DNA of 64,000 nt from PALSA-1004 sp963804885 (lineage in GTDB: Bacteria > Pseudomonadota > Gammaproteobacteria > Burkholderiales > SG8-41): positions 140,280 through 204,279 of the forward strand of contig CAWDSF010000001.1 of NCBI GenBank assembly GCA_963804885.1, written 5' to 3'. Position 1 is the first letter of the stretch. Every line of letters starts with the position of its first letter. Shown here piece by piece: positions 52,274-60,874 of the stretch. The notes beneath the pieces are model-generated. The model was not told where the DNA came from. It saw only the letters and a list, made by a program, of their open reading frames with translations, and did no database searches. Both the position numbers and the translations under genes were made by a program.

Positions 52274-52600
52274 CTTCCCGCTTGATCTGGGGGAGCGAGC
52301 TGACGGATTCGGGTTCCTCCGGTCTTTGGACGATGGGTCACCCGGTGGAAGCCAGCCCTGAACGCATTCGGCGTCGCGTTCGCCGACCGCATGCAAGCAG
52401 CCGAGAACCTCTAAACATGAAACGCCGGTTACACTGTTCGTCGGACAGACCCTCCTTCCGCTGGCGCGGGCCCGACGCCATAAGGCGCCGCGGCGTCCAG
52501 AAGGAGCTGCATCAAGGCGACCGATTCGATGAGGCCATTGGCCTGCCACCAAGTTCCGGATGCCGCGATGAGGGTGCGTCTTTCCGCCGCGACTGAGGGG
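52274..52600. other. Gap without recognisable gene
   Basis: The 327 bases between the PadR-coupled gene and the APH stop contain only short Arg-rich frames. I see no signal worth naming. Confidence 0.5.
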
Positions 52601-53410
52601 CTACCAGGTCAGCGGGTCGAGCCGGAGGTAGAAGTCTTGGCGCTCAGGGTCGATTGTCGTTCCATAGATCTCGGCGAACTCGTCGTGGGCTCGACGAGCC
52701 ATCGCCTCATCGGACCACGTCTCACGCGCGGTGGCGAGTAGCAAAGAAATGTCACCGTAGGGATCTGCCGTTCCCAGTCGTCCGATGTCGATGAGTCCGC
52801 TGACCTTCCCGCTGGCGGGGTCGACAAGAATGTTGGGCAGACAGAGGTCGCCATGACACACCACCAGTTCCGCTCGCTCCTGGGCGAGACGAATCGGCAG
52901 TTCAGACTTGATCCCCTCCAAGATCTGACGCGGCGGAGTGCGCTGCAGCGCCGCGGGGAGAAACTCGACGACCACCCGCCCCTCCGCCACGCTGGCCTCG
53001 GCGAGAGACATCATCTGCTCGAGCCCGCGATCGAAGGGACATCGGTCGGTGGCGAGATCATGCAGGGCCCGGAGCATGGCCACAACGGATGGCCACGACC
53101 GACGAAGGGCTGGAGCATCGAGCTGACTCGCCGGCACCCCCGGCAGTGTTTGGGTCACCAGACAAGCACCGGCATCTGACTCGCGCCAGTCCAGCACCCG
53201 AGCACTCGGGATGGCCGTCCGATTGATCCAGACGCTGCGATCGCGCTCGGCGGCCAACTCCGTCAGCCGATCTGCCGACACGATCTTCGCGTAGCGCTGC
53301 TGGCCACGGTCGACAAAGACCGATGCTCCAGACTCCCCACCGGCGGCTGACTCCCACTCTCCCGAGCCTGCTGGAAGGAGCTCTGCGAAGCGGGAGGAAC
53401 CTGCTGGCAT
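52601..53410 (-). CDS. APH(3'')-type aminoglycoside (streptomycin) phosphotransferase homologue
   Basis: This 269-residue protein resembles APH(3'')-Ib (StrA) over its length from memory: GGESGASVFVDRGQQRYAKI, DAGACLVTQTLPGVPA, SWPSVVAMLRALHDL, the Brenner-type catalytic motif VCHGDLCLPNILVD (about 190), LIDIGRLGTADPYGDISLLL with the metal-binding Asp, and the final FYLRLDPLTW. All catalytic residues appear present. Such enzymes phosphorylate the 3''-hydroxyl of streptomycin. No transposon ends are seen next to it. Actual resistance cannot be inferred from sequence alone. Confidence 0.88.
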   Translation of the reverse strand: MPAGSSRFAELLPAGSGEWESAAGGESGASVFVDRGQQRYAKIVSADRLTELAAERDRSVWINRTAIPSARVLDWRESDAGACLVTQTLPGVPASQLDAPALRRSWPSVVAMLRALHDLATDRCPFDRGLEQMMSLAEASVAEGRVVVEFLPAALQRTPPRQILEGIKSELPIRLAQERAELVVCHGDLCLPNILVDPASGKVSGLIDIGRLGTADPYGDISLLLATARETWSDEAMARRAHDEFAEIYGTTIDPERQDFYLRLDPLTW

Positions 53411-53732
53411 TCATCCAGCATGACGCCTCCGGACCCAGTTGCGGAAACCTGCGTCACTTCGCCGCATGCATTGCTGGCCCGCACGAGTCTGGCTGGTTGT
53501 GCCGTCGGTCGTGGACAGGACGGGGCGGAGACTCCTGGGCTTCCGCAGGTTGACCCTGGTTGCTGCGAGGCAGGTGTGGTGGGTGCCGGCTTCGGTATCG
53601 TCGCTTGCCCGAGGCTCGGAGTCGATGTCGCGCTCACGAGTGGGGCGGTCGACCGCCTGCGGCGGAGAGGCCCCCGCGGCGCGAAGTTGCCGCCAGTTAT
53701 CGTGCTGCGCTGACCAGAATCGAGAACCAGAT
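53411..53732. other. Gap between divergent APH and PLP-enzyme genes, no recognisable gene
   Basis: The 322 bases hold Arg/Pro-rich shadow frames only. The divergent flanking genes require promoters here, but I cannot mark a convincing -35/-10 pair. Confidence 0.45.
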
Positions 53733-54791
53733 ATGACGATCAACAAGATCGACGACCTCCGCACCGCATTGCACCGGCGTCCTCGAGCGCCGCTGGCCCT
53801 GTTGCCCACGCCCACCCATCACCTCGACAACTTCCGGCGAGCGTTGGGCGGCCCCGAACTGTGGATCAAACGCGACGACCTCACCGGCCTGGAAGGCGGC
53901 GGAAACAAGACACGCAAACTCGAGTACCTCGTCGGCGACGCGCTCGCCACTGGCGCCGACATGCTCGTCACCGTCGGAGCGATCCAGTCCAACCACACCC
54001 GCCAGACCGCCGCAGCAGCAGCCCGGCACAACCTGAAGTGCGCACTCCTGCACTTCGGGTGGACTGAGGACGCCGGGCCGTCCTACCGGCAGACCGGCAA
54101 CATCCTGCTCAGCAGTCTGATGGGTGCCGATCTCTACCTCGACGAGACCCCACGCCCCATCGAGGACCAGAGCCCACTGACCGACTTCGTCGAACAGCTC
54201 CGCGACGCCGGCCACGAGCCGTACCTCATCCCTGGCGGCGCATCCGAGCACCCCTTGGGAAGCCTCGGATACATGGAGTGCGCCGCCGAGATCGCTCAGT
54301 ACGTCGAGGAGTCGGGGGTCAGCTTCGACCACATCGTCCACTGCACCGGCAGCAGCAGCACCCAGGCCGGACTGCTCGCGGGCTTCGCCCACATGGGCCA
54401 GTCGATCTCGATCATCGGTGTCGCCGACGACCACGAGACCGACATCAAGCGGGCGCGGGTACTCGAACTCGCGAACAACACCCTCCTCGAGCTCGGTGCA
54501 GCGGCCCGGGTGAGCGAGGACGACGTCGAGATCATTTCGGCCGACCAGAGCGACTATGGCAAGGCCGAACCGGAAACCTTCGACATCATCCGCAAACTCG
54601 CCTCCACCGAAGGCATCGTCGCTGACCCCGTCTACGAGGGCAAAGCCTTGCGCGGGCTCGACCACCTCATCCGCAGCAGCCGATTCGACAGCGACGCCAG
54701 AATCCTCCTCATGCACCTGGGCGGTACCCCCGCAGTGCATGCCTACAGCAACCAATTCGGAACGCCTACGTTCAAGCAACCAGGGCGCTGA
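53733..54791 (+). CDS. PLP-dependent D-cysteine desulfhydrase/ACC deaminase family enzyme
   Basis: This 352-residue fold-type II PLP enzyme has LPTPTHHLDNFRRALGGPELWIKRDDLTGLEGGGNKTRKLEYLVGDAL across the N-terminal domain, where Lys of GGGNKTRKLE (about residue 53) is the Schiff-base Lys and SNHTRQTAAAAAR holds the catalytic Ser/Asn. The Gly loop is HCTGSSSTQAGLLAG (about 203). It probably releases pyruvate and ammonia from D-cysteine (with H2S) or from 1-aminocyclopropane-1-carboxylate; the family does not separate these by sequence alone. Confidence 0.9.
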   Translation: MTINKIDDLRTALHRRPRAPLALLPTPTHHLDNFRRALGGPELWIKRDDLTGLEGGGNKTRKLEYLVGDALATGADMLVTVGAIQSNHTRQTAAAAARHNLKCALLHFGWTEDAGPSYRQTGNILLSSLMGADLYLDETPRPIEDQSPLTDFVEQLRDAGHEPYLIPGGASEHPLGSLGYMECAAEIAQYVEESGVSFDHIVHCTGSSSTQAGLLAGFAHMGQSISIIGVADDHETDIKRARVLELANNTLLELGAAARVSEDDVEIISADQSDYGKAEPETFDIIRKLASTEGIVADPVYEGKALRGLDHLIRSSRFDSDARILLMHLGGTPAVHAYSNQFGTPTFKQPGR

Positions 54792-55014
54792 CCACTCGGC
54801 ACATGTGCTGGGCGATCGATGGCCCGCTCTCCCCGATCGTCGACGACGATGTGGCGCTTGCCGTGGCAGGGTCACGACGACGCCCGATACGTCAACTCCG
54901 CCCAGATTGACGCACATTGAGAGCTACAACAATCCGATGGCTGGCTCTTGTAGCCGTTTGTGGGCGCTCGTGCGTATGGGCGATGGAGGGTGAGAAGAGA
55001 GCCGGCGTTGATAC

Positions 55015-55683
55015 CTACTGCTCCCGCATCGTGGCGACACCGTTGAGTACGACCGTCAGTCCGGAGTCGAATTCTATGCCGTAGTTGTAGCCCGGCTGAA
55101 GAACGTGCTTGACGGTCATCTCGAAAAGGTAGGGGAACTTCGAAGCCGGAAACGTCTCCATGATGGCCGCGGTCATGGCTGCCAGTTCCGACTCGTTACG
55201 GAAGGGCAGGTTGACTTCTTGCAACACGAATCCGTGCACGTAGCTGTCGACCGTCGAGATCGCGTGAGCAGCCAATGGGACCGAAAACCCGCCCTCGCGG
55301 AAGCACCGGATCCCGGCTTCCAGCAACCCCAGGGTGGCCGGCCCCGGGCTCGTCCGTGAAGCCATCAAACTTACGGCCCAGCGGTGGCGGAGCAGGCCCG
55401 CCCGCGTGTGGTGTGCCCGCTGGCTGACGGCCTTCCGCCAGTCCGCCGACGGCTTCGGGAGCTCGATCTCGGCGGCGACGACCTCGACCAGCCCGTCGAG
55501 GATCTGATCCTTGCCATCGACATAGTGATACAGCGAAGCGGCTTCGACGCCTAGTTCGCGCGCCAGGCGGCGCATGGTGACGGCCTCAATGCCCTCGCTG
55601 TCCGCCACGGCCAGGGCTACCTCCAGTGTCCGCTCGCGGTTCACCGGTGCCCTGTTCGCCGCTTCAGCTGACCTACGGCCCAC
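55015..55683 (-). CDS. TetR-family transcriptional regulator
   Basis: The GTG at 55683 gives 222 residues. The HTH is VNRERTLEVALAVADSEGIEAVTMRRLARELGVEAASLYHYVDGKDQIL (about 13-61), and the rest matches the TetR C-terminal class of tetracycline-type repressors. It is divergent from the DUF4386 gene across two CTAAC-N3-GTTAG operators, so it probably represses itself and that membrane protein. Confidence 0.92.
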   Translation of the reverse strand: MGRRSAEAANRAPVNRERTLEVALAVADSEGIEAVTMRRLARELGVEAASLYHYVDGKDQILDGLVEVVAAEIELPKPSADWRKAVSQRAHHTRAGLLRHRWAVSLMASRTSPGPATLGLLEAGIRCFREGGFSVPLAAHAISTVDSYVHGFVLQEVNLPFRNESELAAMTAAIMETFPASKFPYLFEMTVKHVLQPGYNYGIEFDSGLTVVLNGVATMREQ

Positions 55684-55721
55684 GATGTCTCTGCCTCTCG
55701 TTTCGCTGACCTATCGACAAT

Positions 55722-55734
55722 CTAACAACGTTAG
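55722..55734. promoter_or_regulatory. TetR operator 1
   Basis: CTAACAACGTTAG is a CTAAC-N3-GTTAG palindrome, 39 bases upstream of the TetR start. Its centre is 33 bp from that of operator 2, three helical turns. Confidence 0.75.
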
Positions 55735-55754
55735 GATACAGTAAGGCCACCAAT

Positions 55755-55767
55755 CTAACATCGTTAG
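55755..55767. promoter_or_regulatory. TetR operator 2
   Basis: CTAACATCGTTAG repeats the palindrome of operator 1 with one change in the spacer, 39 bases before the DUF4386 ATG. The symmetric placement suggests one operator for each promoter. Confidence 0.75.
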
Positions 55768-55805
55768 GTAGATCGAAGCTCCTGACGCTACCGGAAGGGC
55801 AAGCC

Positions 55806-56465
55806 ATGACCACCTTGAGCACCACGAGAGCCCCGCTGACCAGCACGGACAGCCCGATCTCCAGAAGGATGACCGCGACCACCGTCGGGGTTCTGTTCGT
55901 GGTTCAGATGATCACCGCCATGTTCGGCACGTCCCTGATGCAAGCATTCGTTGACGGCGACACCGACCGGGGCCCGTTGACCGTCGGCGTTCTCCTGATG
56001 ATGTGTGCCGGGCTCGCTGTCGTCGCCATCGGCCTGCTGATGTATCCGGTCCTTAGAGACGTCAACCCACGCCTTGCCAAGTGGTACGCGGTGCTCAGGA
56101 TCACCGAGTGCAGCGTCTCCGCAGCCTGCGGTGTCTACCTGCTGGCCCAATCGCAGGTCGTCCCTAACCACCTGCTGTGGGTCTACGTGCCAACCGGTGT
56201 TGGCGGCATCCTGTTCACTTACCTGCTCTTCGTCTCGCGGCTGGTCCCCCGGGCCATCGCCCTGCTTGGTCTCGTGGGATACGTCTCGCTCACCATCGGA
56301 GTACCGCTCGACCTTCTCGGTCTTCTCGACATGAGCAAGGGTGCCGGACTCCTCCTGCTCGTTCCCGGCGGGTTGTTTGAATTGTTCTTCCTCCCGATCT
56401 GGTTGATCACGAAGGGATTCAGTGCGCCACGCTCCTTCGAGGTACTCAACCCCCCGAGCGTTTGA
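55806..56465 (+). CDS. DUF4386 family membrane protein
   Basis: A GGAAGGG site precedes the ATG; 219 residues with six hydrophobic segments (VGVLFVVQMITAMFG, VGVLLMMCAGLAVVAIGLLM, AACGVYLLA, VGGILFTYLLFVS, IALLGLVGYVSLTIG and LLLLVPGGLFELFFLPIWLI). The pattern and the conserved LVPRAIALLGLVGY match DUF4386. Such genes commonly lie beside TetR repressors; a transport or resistance role is not established. Confidence 0.88.
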   Translation: MTTLSTTRAPLTSTDSPISRRMTATTVGVLFVVQMITAMFGTSLMQAFVDGDTDRGPLTVGVLLMMCAGLAVVAIGLLMYPVLRDVNPRLAKWYAVLRITECSVSAACGVYLLAQSQVVPNHLLWVYVPTGVGGILFTYLLFVSRLVPRAIALLGLVGYVSLTIGVPLDLLGLLDMSKGAGLLLLVPGGLFELFFLPIWLITKGFSAPRSFEVLNPPSV

Positions 56466-56668
56466 CGCCTGACAGACTGGCCGCGGACAGTTCTCCTCGA
56501 CGACCGGATCGGATTCCACGGCAGCGGGATGGCTGCGATGCGAGTGTGCATCATTGCCGCGATAGACGCGGACATAGGTACGCCGCGCCACGGCGTTCGC
56601 CCACGTCCCATCGAGGGATCGATAGTGGTTCCGCCCTAGCTCGATCTCGGCCACCTCAGACTCTCCGC

Positions 56669-57003
56669 ATGGCCTACAACCCGACTCGACTTTGGACCCC
56701 AGAGGACGTGCCCCCGGCCCCTACTTCTATGGGAGCAGACGGGTCTACCTGCCCGGTGAAGAGCTACTCACGGACGTGGTCAGCAACCTCGACGGCGAGG
56801 AGGACGAGCGGCAAATGCGCTTCGCGACGACCTCGGAAGAGCAAGCCCTGAAGTGGGCCCACGGTCGCGGGATACCTCATGGTGGCGACACCCTGAACGT
56901 CTACGAGCTCGACATGCGGAGCCCCGCGGTGGACGGGAACGCGCGCCGCCAGGGCGTGCCTCAGGACATCACCTCGGTGATGAGTCCACACGAGCGGCGA
57001 TAG
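56669..57003 (+). CDS. Arr-like (rifampin ADP-ribosyltransferase fold) small protein, frameshifted
   Basis: MAYNPTRLWTPEDVP from ATG 56669 continues, after one missing base in a C run near 56713, as PGPYFYGSRRVYLPGEELL. The corrected 111 residues follow the Arr pattern: a YxGS start strand with LPGEEL, MRFATTSEEQALKWAHGRG in place of the VYxT...A.W helix, and LNVYELDM in place of the IYxVEP strand. The catalytic Asp of Arr is hard to place. Similarity is by pattern only, so a rifampin-modifying role is a hypothesis. Confidence 0.5.
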
Positions 57004-57112
57004 GGGCTAGCTGAACGGCGAGCAGGTCGCTAACGCAACGACACGGGCAGGCGGCCCCTAGCGGCAAGCCTCCGCAATGCCGCGTCCGATCGAACCCGGC
57101 TAGGTTGCGCAC

Positions 57113-58297
57113 GTGGACTTCGATGTCGAGTTGGCCCGCCGGGACACACCCGGCGCCGAGAAGGTCGCACACCTAAACAACGCCGGCGCAGCCCTTCCAC
57201 CGGTCCACGTCCTCGACGCCGTGATCGCTCACCTCAGGCTGGAGTCGGAGATGGGCGGGTACGAGGCCGCATCGGCCGCCCGAGAACAGGTTGAGCGCAC
57301 CTACTCTGCCATCGCCGATTTGATCGGCGCCCAACCCGACGAGATCGCCGTCGTCGAGAACGCGACCCGAGCGTGGGACATGGCCTTCTACGGTATGACC
57401 TTCGCCGCGGGCGACCGCATCCTCACCGCACGGGCCGAGTACGCCAGCAACGTCATCGCGTTCCTCCAGGTCGCCGCCCGCACCGGCGCCGTCGTCGAGG
57501 TCATCGATGACGACCAGTCCGGCCAAGTCTCCATCGCCGACTTGCGTCAACGCCTTAGCACTGGCACTGGCCCGGTCAAGCTCGTCGCCATCACACATGT
57601 GCCAACCCAGGGCGGGCTGGTCAACCCTGCCGAGGAGATCGGCGCCGCCGCGCGGGAGGCTGGCGTCCCCTTCCTGCTCGACGCCTGCCAATCGGTCGGG
57701 CAGATGCCCATCGACGTCGAGCGCATCGGCTGCGACATGCTCACTGCGACCGGGCGCAAGTTCCTGCGGGGTCCTCGCGGCACCGGCTTCCTCTACGTCC
57801 GCCGCGAGCTCATCGACCAGCTCGAGCCGCCCTTCCTCGACCTCCACGCCGCCACCTGGACCGCCCCAGACCGGTACGAGATACGACCGGACGCCCGACG
57901 CTTCGAGAACTGGGAGACCAACTACGCGACCAAGGTCGGACTCGGCGTCGCCGTGGATTACGCGCTGTCGTGGGGAATGGAGCCCATCCAGGCCCGCATC
58001 ACCGGCCTCGCCGACCGCCTGCGCGACCAGCTCTCGAGCCGGGACGGCATCAGGGTCCACGACCAAGGGGTGCGCCGCTGTGGAATTGTCACCTTCACCA
58101 TCGATGGCGTACCCGCCGACGACGTCGAGGCCCGACTGCATGCGGAGGGCGTCAACGTCAGCGTCTCACTCGTCGAGTACGCCCGCCTCGACCTGCAGCA
58201 CCGCGCCCTGCCCGACCTGGTCCGCGCCTCCATGCACTACTACAACACCGACGACGAGCTGGAACAGCTCATCGGCGCCTTACCGCCGCCGAGGTGA
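57113..58297 (+). CDS. Class V aminotransferase (cysteine desulfurase-like)
   Basis: The GTG at 57113 gives 394 residues, normal for fold-type I class V enzymes. It has HLNNAGAALPP at the start, VENATRAWDMAFYG (about 80), the PLP-ring partner in FLLDACQSVGQMPIDVE (about 184) and the Schiff-base Lys in TATGRKFLRGPRGTGFLYV (about 217). The RGPRGTGFLYV phrase is common in ergothioneine-pathway EgtE-like and isopenicillin-epimerase-like members as well as SufS. No sulfur-assembly genes adjoin, so the substrate remains open. A TAGGTT hexamer 6 bases before GTG suggests a leaderless mRNA. Confidence 0.88.
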   Translation: MDFDVELARRDTPGAEKVAHLNNAGAALPPVHVLDAVIAHLRLESEMGGYEAASAAREQVERTYSAIADLIGAQPDEIAVVENATRAWDMAFYGMTFAAGDRILTARAEYASNVIAFLQVAARTGAVVEVIDDDQSGQVSIADLRQRLSTGTGPVKLVAITHVPTQGGLVNPAEEIGAAAREAGVPFLLDACQSVGQMPIDVERIGCDMLTATGRKFLRGPRGTGFLYVRRELIDQLEPPFLDLHAATWTAPDRYEIRPDARRFENWETNYATKVGLGVAVDYALSWGMEPIQARITGLADRLRDQLSSRDGIRVHDQGVRRCGIVTFTIDGVPADDVEARLHAEGVNVSVSLVEYARLDLQHRALPDLVRASMHYYNTDDELEQLIGALPPPR

Positions 58298-58393
58298 GCG
58301 TGGCCCTCGCAAGAATGTGCCCTCTCCGAGGGGCTGCGCCGCTGAAGCCCGTCCACTGCGAGACCGAGCGGTAGTGATGCCATGACGGGGCGG

Positions 58394-58463
58394 GGCCTCC
58401 CGCTCCCGTGGGTGCCCGACGGATTCTCGGGGTGCTCACTTATTGACCACGTGAGGGGAGGCC
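58394..58463 (+). ncRNA. Structured leader of the IS110 element, candidate bridge-RNA region
   Basis: The arms at 58394-58411 (GGCCTCCCGCTCCCGTGG) and 58447-58463 (CCACGTGAGGGGAGGCC) form an imperfect 17-18 bp stem around a loop of about 35 bases, ending four bases before the transposase GTG. IS110-group elements are known to encode their bridge RNA in the non-coding left end. The stem also sequesters the GGGGAGG ribosome-binding site. The RNA identity is inference. Confidence 0.4.
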
Positions 58464-58466
58464 ACC

Positions 58467-59500
58467 GTGAGTCGAGACTATTCCTCGGGCCAGCTTGTTG
58501 GAATCGATCTGCATCGCCGGCGCAGCGTGATCTGCCGGATGAGCGCTACGGGTGAGGTCCTCGAGTCGGTCCGGATCGAGAACGACCGCGTCACGCTGCT
58601 GCGCGAGGTCGCCAAGGCGGGTGCGGGTGCGCCGGTAGCGATCGAGGCGACCTACGGCTGGTACTGGGCGGTGGATGTGTTGCAGGAGCACGGGTTCGAG
58701 GTGCACCTGGCCCATCCGAAGGGACTCGCCAGCTTCCAGGACCGGCGGGTCAAGACCGACTGGGCCGACGCGAAGGAGCTGGTGGACCTGCTGCGGCTGG
58801 GCCGATCCCGGAGGCCTACATCGCCCCGGTCCAGCTGCGTGAACTGCGGGAGCTGGTGCGCCACCGGCACAAGCTCGTCCAGGTCCGGACCACCCAGAAA
58901 GCCAGCCTGCACGCGGTGCTCGGCAAGTGCGGGCAGATCCCGACCCTCGGTGACCTGTTCGGGCCGGGCGGCACCAAGCTGCTGGACTCCCTCGCGTTGC
59001 CCGAGCCGTATGCCTCGCGGGTGGCCTCCCAACGCCGGCTGCTGCTGATGCTGGACAACGAGATCGACCTGGTCGAGCACAGCATCCACCACCGCCTCAA
59101 GGACGCCCCGGCCTACCAGGCGTTGCTCAAGCTCAAGGGGATCGGGCCGACGTTCGCCGCGGTGTTCATCGCCGAGATCGGGGACGTGACCCGGTTCGGT
59201 TCACCCAAGCTGGCCTGCTGGGCGGGGCTGACCCCAAGGTTGTACTCCTCGGACACCAAGACCCGGCAGGGCCACATCTCCAAGCAGGGCTCAAGGCTGC
59301 TGCGCTGGGCCGCGATCGAAGCCTGCCAGCGCAGTTGTGAACCGTATGTGGCTAACCACAAGCAGCGGATCCGGGACCGGCGCGGGAAGACCGTCACCCA
59401 GATCTCGAAGGTCGCCGCGGCACGCAAGCTGCTCCACGTCGTCTACTACGTGCTGCGCGACGGGCACGCCCGTTGCCTACAGACCGCGCCGGCCGGATGA
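58467..59500 (+). CDS. IS110-family transposase (DEDD recombinase), frameshifted
   Basis: The GTG start follows GGGGAGG. N-terminal DEDD domain: GIDLHRRRSVICR (first Asp), IEATYGWYWAV (Glu) and KTDWADAKELVDLLRLGR (Asp-Asp). One missing base at about 58805 shifts the frame to IPEAYIAPVQLRELRELVRHRHK. The C-terminal transposase_20 domain has LKGIGPTFAAVFIAEIGDVTRFGSPKLACWAGLTP and the GSRLLRWAAIEA segment with the catalytic Ser. Corrected length is 344 residues. Beyond the stop another frame continues coherently (RANRYWHDPPAGPVAVEEV), so the C terminus may also be shifted. Confidence 0.9.
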
Positions 59501-59759
59501 TCCGACCGTCGCACCGGTGCGCGCGAACCGCTACTGGCATGACCCACCAGCAGGACCGGTCGCGGTCGAGGAAGTGATTGGTTCCGTGCACCACCGGGTG
59601 CCGCACAGCTTCATGCAGACCACCAGCGTCGCGAAGGAATGCCCGGCAACCACCGGCTGCCCCCACCACGACCAGCGGTACTGAAGCGAAGACACAACCC
59701 TACAGAGGAATGCCGACGCGGCCTCACGAATTCTGCGTCGACCCGGGACAGCGTCAACA

Positions 59760-60163
59760 CCGGCTACGAGCTGCTGCACGTGCTCGGCAAGGGCGCCAAG
59801 CCCGCCGACATCCCACCCACCCACCCGGTGCTGCGGGCCGTGCGGGAAGCCATCAACGGCCACAGCACGGGGCCGATGCTGCGGACCCGAACCGGACGGC
59901 GGATGGACCGAGCCGGAGCCAGCCGTTCCCTCACCCGGGTCGCGCACGCCGCCGGTATCACCCGCCCGATTAGCCCGCACGGTCTTCGCCGCACCTTCTG
60001 TACCACCGGGCTGGTCGCCGGCATCGGCATCCGAGACATGTAATACGCGATGCGCCACGCCGACCCACGCACCACCATGCGCTACGACATATAGCCACGG
60101 CCAACCTCGACCGCCACGCCGCCCACGCCGTCGTCGCCTACCTGGCCGGCATGAGCACCGGAT
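59760..60163 (+). pseudogene. Tyrosine-type integrase, C-terminal fragment with stop and frameshift
   Basis: From about 59760 the frame reads GYELLHVLGKGAKPADIP, TGPMLRTRTGRRMDRAGAS and SPHGLRRTFCTTGLVAG with the HxxR box, then RDM and TAA at 60041 where Gln is expected. The continuing YAMRHADPRTTMRYD holds the second catalytic His and the nucleophile Tyr. A further shift near 60085 precedes NLDRHAAHAVVAYLAGMSTG and a stop at about 60163. The N-terminal two-thirds are absent. This is a dead integrase, the expected enzyme of an element at a tRNA att site. Confidence 0.82.
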
Positions 60164-60322
60164 AACGAGGCGCCCTGCGAGGCACCGAACACAACCGGCA
60201 TTGCCGAGCACTCGAAAGGCACGCCAATGCGCATGTGAGGAAGTCACTCACATGCCTATCTGCGGACTCGGTGGCGGTTAAGAGCCCCGATCGAACACCG
60301 GCCGTAGGACCGTGCGATGCCC

Positions 60323-60502
60323 TTACTCTTGGGGCGCCGTGCCTTCCGGCACGGGACGCGACTCGTCGGGCACTCCGTCGATACGCGTGCTGTCCCTGGT
60401 ACTCGTGCTGTCGCTGGTACTCGTGCTCTCTTTGAGTTCCCCGGCCAGCTTAGACCGGTCGGTACCAGTGATCCTGGCACCCTTCTTGACTGAATCGGCC
60501 AT
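60323..60502 (-). pseudogene. Fragment of a small actinobacterial HTH protein fused to repeat sequence
   Basis: From ATG 60502 the first 26 residues (MADSVKKGARITGTDRSKLAGELKES) match the start of a small, widely conserved actinobacterial helix-turn-helix protein, known from memory to continue into an RALAE-TGRSYGFVHR-type HTH. Here it instead enters TSTSDSTSTRDSTR, encoded by 18-bp tandem repeats, and stops. The DNA-binding part is gone. It is an accidental fragment or a new short protein. Confidence 0.5.
60387..60440. repeat. 18-bp tandem repeat inside the HTH fragment
   Basis: GTGCTGTCCCTGGTACTC (60387-60404), GTGCTGTCGCTGGTACTC (60405-60422) and a degenerate third unit (60423-60440) lie head to tail. 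They encode a Ser/Thr/Asp repeat on the minus strand. Confidence 0.75.
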
Positions 60503-60874
60503 CGTTGCCCGTTCGGTTCTGGCGGGTCGTTGGACCACGCCTCGCCCAAGTGTCCCACCGCTGAGTCCGAATCGACCCGGCCGGTGGCCGACCCCATTGG
60601 GTAACCGCACGCGATCGGAGACGGCGGCGAAGGGGTCGTACCTCCGGTCGAACGATCGCCACTCGCGGCGTCAGGCGTTTCGTGGGCACTGCGCGGCGTT
60701 CGCACATGCCGCGATGAATGCGCTCGGTAAGTGATGCCACGGATCAGCGGCTTTGGCCGGCCGAAATCCGATCGGTAGCCAGCTCCAACGCGGCCAGCGG
60801 CTGACGCCGGGCGCGCGGAACCGGCTACCGAGCTCAAACTGACGCGCATGCCGATGAGCGAAGCCCGGTCGGAC
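60503..60874. other. Gap without recognisable gene
   Basis: These 372 bases contain several overlapping Arg/Pro-rich frames on both strands with no family resemblance. Promoters for the flanking minus-strand genes may lie here. Confidence 0.45.

Larger units (their letters stand above)
58298..59700 (+). mobile_element. IS110-family insertion sequence, ends not determined
   Basis: The element comprises a non-coding left region (58298-58466), the DEDD transposase and a right region of about 200 bases. IS110 elements usually lack terminal inverted repeats and target duplications, so the boundaries cannot be read here. It lies directly against a truncated integrase, which it may have disrupted. 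Confidence 0.6.

Noticed and set aside
53697..54917. 406-codon minus-strand frame opposite the PLP enzyme
   Set aside because: Val/Gly/Glu-rich mirror frame, no motif, antisense to an intact enzyme.
55788..56654. 288-codon minus-strand frame opposite DUF4386
   Set aside because: Overlaps the TetR operators and is the mirror of a membrane protein; hydrophilic and low in complexity.
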